Shown piece by piece: positions 60,494 through 64,000 of a DNA stretch of 64,000 bases. The stretch comes from Mycolicibacterium komossense. GTDB lineage: Bacteria; Actinomycetota; Actinomycetes; Mycobacteriales; Mycobacteriaceae. The DNA is taken from positions 1 to 64,000 of the forward strand of contig NZ_JACKTY010000009.1 in the NCBI RefSeq assembly GCF_025822605.1. The letters run 5' to 3'. The notes beneath the pieces are model-generated. The model saw only the letters and a list, made by a program, of their open reading frames with translations. It was not told where the DNA came from and did no database searches. The stretch's first letter is position 1. Each line of letters opens with the position of its first letter. Position numbers and translations under genes: made by a program.

Positions 60494-63400
60494 TTAGGAC
60501 GCCGCTCGCACCGTGATCTCAGCGACATCGGTGCGGCTCTTGCCGTCGACTGTGCCCAGTGTGGAGATCCACACCAGCAGGTTGGAGGTCGGTGCGGCAC
60601 TGTTGACCTGGATCGTGTTGTTGCCCGGCTGCAACGGCGTCGGCGGGGTCAACGCGGTGGTGTCGTCGAGGGTGGCCGGGGTGGGTGTCGAGGCCGATCG
60701 GATCTGCACCGCGGTCCCGGTGCTGGTGACATTGATCGTCACCGCACCCACGGTGGTCGGCTGGGGCAGTTGCAGCATCAGGCCGACACCGTTTTTGAAG
60801 CCCGGGAACGGTGAGGGGTCCGAGTAGGTGTCGCTCGGCCACACGGTCGCCGGGTTGCCATCGATCGCCAGCCCGGCCAGGCTCGGAGCGTCTGCCTCAC
60901 CCTCGGGTGAGAAGACGGTTGCGCGAACAGGTTTCACCAGTGAGCCCGATGCCGCGCCGGAGGTCTGGCTGCTGGACTCCGAGGGATTGAGGCCGAGTTG
61001 GTCGCCGTTGATGCCGCCGCCGACGTCGCCGAAGATCTTGCTCAGCACCGAGGCCAGGACCACCAGTGCGACCACGGCGATGGCCCCGGCGACGCCCAAC
61101 CCGATCAGCAGGCCCTTGCGCCGACGGGCCTTGGCTGCGGCCGCCTCGGGCGTGTCGTTGCGTATCGGACCTGGCGGCGGTTCGTCGGCGTCGACCGGTT
61201 CGATCAGCTCGGTACGGTCAGCCAGCGCGGTCGCCTGCTGCAATAGGTTGAGAAGTGTTGGCGCGGTGCGGATTCCGCCGCCATCCTGTACGGACCGGGC
61301 CGCGGCGGCCGAAATCTGGAACGGGATCTCCTGATCGACCGAGCGCGGTTCGACCGGTTGTCCGGTCGAGTCGACGTCGGCCGGCGCCAGCCCGCTTGGC
61401 ACGCCGGTCTCCGGCAGCGGCCAGCGGTTGACCAGCAACGCGTACAGGGCGGCGCCGATCCCGCGGATATCGTCCTCCGGGGTGGCGTCGGGCAGCGTTG
61501 CGGGAAAGGCAAGTGCCACATCACCTTCGATGCTGACCCGGACACGGCTGGGGTGATCGATCGAGAGGGCGACACCGGCGTGGTGTGCGGTGTCGGCGGC
61601 CGCAGCCAATGACTGGATGGCGCGGGCGCCGCCGATGGGAGACGGCGAGGTGTCGGCGACCTCTTGAAGTGAGCCGCCGCGAATCCATTCCGAGACCACC
61701 AGCCCGCCCGCCCCGGTGTGGGCCACGTCGAGCACCCGGGCGATCCCGGGGCGGTCGAGCCGACTCAGCCGCAACGTGCGGGCCAGGATCTCCTGTAGCT
61801 CTTCCTCAGGCAGCGCGCGGTCCGGGTCGACAAACGTCAGCGCCACCTGTCGGTCCAGAGCGGTGTCCAGGGCCTGCCAGAACTGCAGGTTCGGCGGACC
61901 GCCGTGGAACACCAGCAGCCGGTAGCGGCCGCCGGCGATGCTGGCGCCCGGGATCAAATGCACATCGTCTTCCGGCGCGGAGGTGTCCATCGCCGACTCA
62001 CGCGGGGCGTCGAACGCGATCGGCTCGCGCGACGGGTCCCCGGCGAAGTCGACGGGGCGTCGATTCGGCGCGCCTGGGGGCGACACGGTGCCGAGCTGAA
62101 GGTCCACGGGTACATCAGGCTGGAAGTCGCCCGCTGCGGTCGGAATTCCGGCGGCGGGGACGCCGGCGGTCGGGATCTTCGTCGTGGGGGATGCGCCGGC
62201 GTCGTGCCCAGTGCCGCCCAAAGGATCGTCAGTCACCGCCGGTCCTTTCCCCGAGCCAGCACCGGCTACGCCTGCCGGCGGCCCGTTCCGGACGGACTCC
62301 TGGGCTGGCCAGCGCCCCGGTACGGGCACATTTCTGTGCTCAGAGTACGTGACACGACGGACGGGGGTGCGTGTGTCCGCCGCGACGGCCCGGGCGGTGG
62401 CAACCGGTTCGGGACGGCCCAACCGGCGACGCACCAGCGCGCGGGCGGCCAACGCCTCGGGCACTTTGGCGGCCAGCAGCACCCAGGCCAGGATCGGCAG
62501 CATGATCACGCCGAGCACGAAAAGCCGCAGCAGCGATCCGGCCCCACCTCCGTGCACGGTCAGCGCCTCCAGGCCCAGCAGCTTGTCGACGACGTGCGCG
62601 ATGAGTCCGGCAAGCAGGGAAGCAGTGATCGTTACCAGCATGGTCCGGATCACGGTGATGTCCAGCAGTGGACCGCCGCGCGGGAGTAGCTTGCGCCGCA
62701 GCAGGAAGTATCCGACCACCGCACCCGCCACGAAGCCGAGACCGTTTGCCAGCCCGAGGAATCCGGCGACGAGCTCGGGATTGTGGGTGACGTGCGGCGC
62801 GGCGAAGGAGGCCACGATCTTCACCGCGGTAATCACGACGATGACGATGATCGGCGTCCAGGGTTGCTCCCTGGCGTAGAACACCCGCAGCTGCATCAAG
62901 ACCAGTGCGTAGGGGATCAGGGTGAACGCCGAGAGCGCAATCGACAGCCCCAGATAGTTGGCGTCGACCTCACCGAACTTGCCGTAGGCGAACAGCGCGC
63001 TGCCGATCGCCGGTCCGCCGACGGTCATGAACGCGACGATCGGGATCAGCGTGACCATGGTCAGCCGGGTGGCCAACGACAGGTCGGCGATCACCGCGGG
63101 GGTGTCGTCGGCGGCGGCGTTGCGCGACAGCCGGGGCATCACCACCGTCAGCACGGTGACACCGATGATGCCGAACGGCAGCTGCAGCACCAGCCAGGTG
63201 TAGTTGTAGATGGCCGGCCCGGACGCCGCTGCGGAACTGGCGATCTGATTGCCGATCACCAGGCCCAGCTGACTGATCAGGACGTAGAGCACCATCGCCG
63301 CGGCCATCGCACCGAATCGCTTGAGCCGGTCGTCGACACCCCACAGTGGCCGCAGACTGATGTGCTGGCGCCGGATGGCGAGCAGCAGGACCGCGGTCTG

Positions 63401-64000
63401 GGCGAACACGCCGAGCGTCGTCCCGATGCCGAGGACCAGTAGCTTGGCGTTGCCCATCTTGACCGGGTCGATCGAAAGCTCGCCGGGGACAAGCACATAC
63501 AAGCCCAGGGTGGCGATCGCGACCACGTTGTTCACCACCGGCGCCCACGCGGGTGCGCCGAACACGTTGCGGTTGTTGAGGATCGCCATGAACACCGCGG
63601 ACAACCCGTAGAAGATGACTTGGGGCAGCAGCAGATAGGCGAACGCGGTGGTCAGCGATTCGTTGACCTGCGGGTGGTTGCCCAGCATCAACCGCACCAG
63701 CAGCGGCGCCCCGGCCACCGAGAGCACGGTGGTCAGCAGCAACAGGGTGGTGGCCAGCGTGACGAGGCGGCGGACGAATGCGGCACCGCCGTCGGGGTCG
63801 TCGCGTTCGGCGCGGGCCAGCACCGGCACGAAGATCGCGGTGAACGTCGCTTCCAGCACCAGCGCGGCGACCAGGTTCGGCAACTGGTTGGCGATGGTGA
63901 ACGAACTCGACAGTGCGGCGCCGAGGATCGCCGCCAGTAACACGATCCTGATGAATCCGGTCAGCCGGCTGACCAGCGTGGCCAGGGCCATGCCCCAGGA
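60494..64000 (-). CDS. murJ: Lipid II flippase MurJ fused to pseudokinase domain (partial 5' end)
   Basis: The frame continues beyond the right edge, so the first codons are missing. The N-terminal MATE-like flippase has about 14 helices (LVSRLTGFIRIVLLAAILGAAL, ANQLPNLVAALVLEATFTAIFVP). After a Pro-rich linker comes a kinase-like domain lacking catalytic motifs (GGRYRLLVFHGGPPNLQFWQ, LDRQVALTFVDPD). A further membrane helix (LLIGLGVAGAIAVVALVVLASVL) leads to an extracellular discoidin-like end. PknB phosphorylates the pseudokinase, which then recruits FhaA. It flips lipid II across the membrane. Confidence 0.95.
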   Translation of the reverse strand, partial: SWGMALATLVSRLTGFIRIVLLAAILGAALSSSFTIANQLPNLVAALVLEATFTAIFVPVLARAERDDPDGGAAFVRRLVTLATTLLLLTTVLSVAGAPLLVRLMLGNHPQVNESLTTAFAYLLLPQVIFYGLSAVFMAILNNRNVFGAPAWAPVVNNVVAIATLGLYVLVPGELSIDPVKMGNAKLLVLGIGTTLGVFAQTAVLLLAIRRQHISLRPLWGVDDRLKRFGAMAAAMVLYVLISQLGLVIGNQIASSAAASGPAIYNYTWLVLQLPFGIIGVTVLTVVMPRLSRNAAADDTPAVIADLSLATRLTMVTLIPIVAFMTVGGPAIGSALFAYGKFGEVDANYLGLSIALSAFTLIPYALVLMQLRVFYAREQPWTPIIVIVVITAVKIVASFAAPHVTHNPELVAGFLGLANGLGFVAGAVVGYFLLRRKLLPRGGPLLDITVIRTMLVTITASLLAGLIAHVVDKLLGLEALTVHGGGAGSLLRLFVLGVIMLPILAWVLLAAKVPEALAARALVRRRLGRPEPVATARAVAADTRTPVRRVTYSEHRNVPVPGRWPAQESVRNGPPAGVAGAGSGKGPAVTDDPLGGTGHDAGASPTTKIPTAGVPAAGIPTAAGDFQPDVPVDLQLGTVSPPGAPNRRPVDFAGDPSREPIAFDAPRESAMDTSAPEDDVHLIPGASIAGGRYRLLVFHGGPPNLQFWQALDTALDRQVALTFVDPDRALPEEELQEILARTLRLSRLDRPGIARVLDVAHTGAGGLVVSEWIRGGSLQEVADTSPSPIGGARAIQSLAAAADTAHHAGVALSIDHPSRVRVSIEGDVALAFPATLPDATPEDDIRGIGAALYALLVNRWPLPETGVPSGLAPADVDSTGQPVEPRSVDQEIPFQISAAAARSVQDGGGIRTAPTLLNLLQQATALADRTELIEPVDADEPPPGPIRNDTPEAAAAKARRRKGLLIGLGVAGAIAVVALVVLASVLSKIFGDVGGGINGDQLGLNPSESSSQTSGAASGSLVKPVRATVFSPEGEADAPSLAGLAIDGNPATVWPSDTYSDPSPFPGFKNGVGLMLQLPQPTTVGAVTINVTSTGTAVQIRSASTPTPATLDDTTALTPPTPLQPGNNTIQVNSAAPTSNLLVWISTLGTVDGKSRTDVAEITVRAAS

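Overview
The window is a high-GC actinobacterial chromosome segment around the replication origin. Gene content and order identify it as a Mycobacterium, most likely a rapidly growing (Mycolicibacterium-type) species. The evidence is the dnaA-dnaN-gnd-recF-DUF721-gyrB-gyrA block, the ileT/alaT pair, the cwsA/ppiA/crgA/trpG neighbourhood, the fhaA-fhaB-pstP-rodA-pbpA-pknA-pknB operon beside tRNA-Leu, and the rpmH-rnpA-yidD-yidC-jag-rsmG-parAB-cwlM-trxAB-rsmA-sigM-murJ block on the other side of dnaA. The species cannot be named from the sequence alone.

Positions 1 to about 21.9 kb are an accessory island directly downstream of tRNA-Leu(CAG). A repeat of about 70 bp, made of a terminator hairpin plus its flank, lies at both 1593-1666 and 21871-21938, so about 20 kb could be one integrated unit. 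From left to right the island holds: iterated IS-end repeats; a decayed PIN-like nuclease gene; a translationally coupled DDE-transposase-like/tyrosine-recombinase-like gene pair with a ribbon-helix-helix protein; small antitoxin-like genes; a type VII secretion polymorphic-toxin locus (WXG100 partner, GH-E nuclease toxin, LpqN-like protein, ankyrin immunity candidate); a GNAT plus a complete glycyl-tRNA synthetase; a divergent DUF3887 pair; a DUF2511 lipoprotein; a cold-shock-domain protein; a serine recombinase coupled to a DUF5677-like protein; and a defence cluster.

The defence cluster (17.8-21.7 kb) is the most notable part. It has a TIR protein (ThsB-like) and a transmembrane-Macro protein (ThsA-like), together a type II Thoeris system, followed by a HIT-family hydrolase gene. 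All three are joined by 4-bp ATGA overlaps. Next to it are a DUF6338 membrane protein with a small proline-rich partner, and an AbiJ-type abortive infection protein. A second notable pattern is a 23-bp motif related to inverted TCTCA/TGAGA half-sites. It occurs four times between 11.0 and 16.1 kb, separating discrete gene modules and ending just upstream of the serine recombinase. This looks like modular (cassette-like) gene acquisition.

From 21.9 to 64 kb the window is core genome. The PknA/PknB-PstP-FhaA/B-RodA-PbpA operon controls cell-wall growth, and its partners CwlM and MurJ lie at the far right. The replication genes run leftwards from dnaA, with oriC in the dnaA-dnaN gap (47.5-48.05 kb). 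The segregation genes parAB and two parS sites lie at 52.8-55.5 kb. Features inside the core worth noting are a 37-codon basic ORF coupled at both ends between pbpA and pknA, a DLW-39-type micro-gene between the two tRNAs, a parS site spanning the rsmG start, and Ser90 in GyrA.
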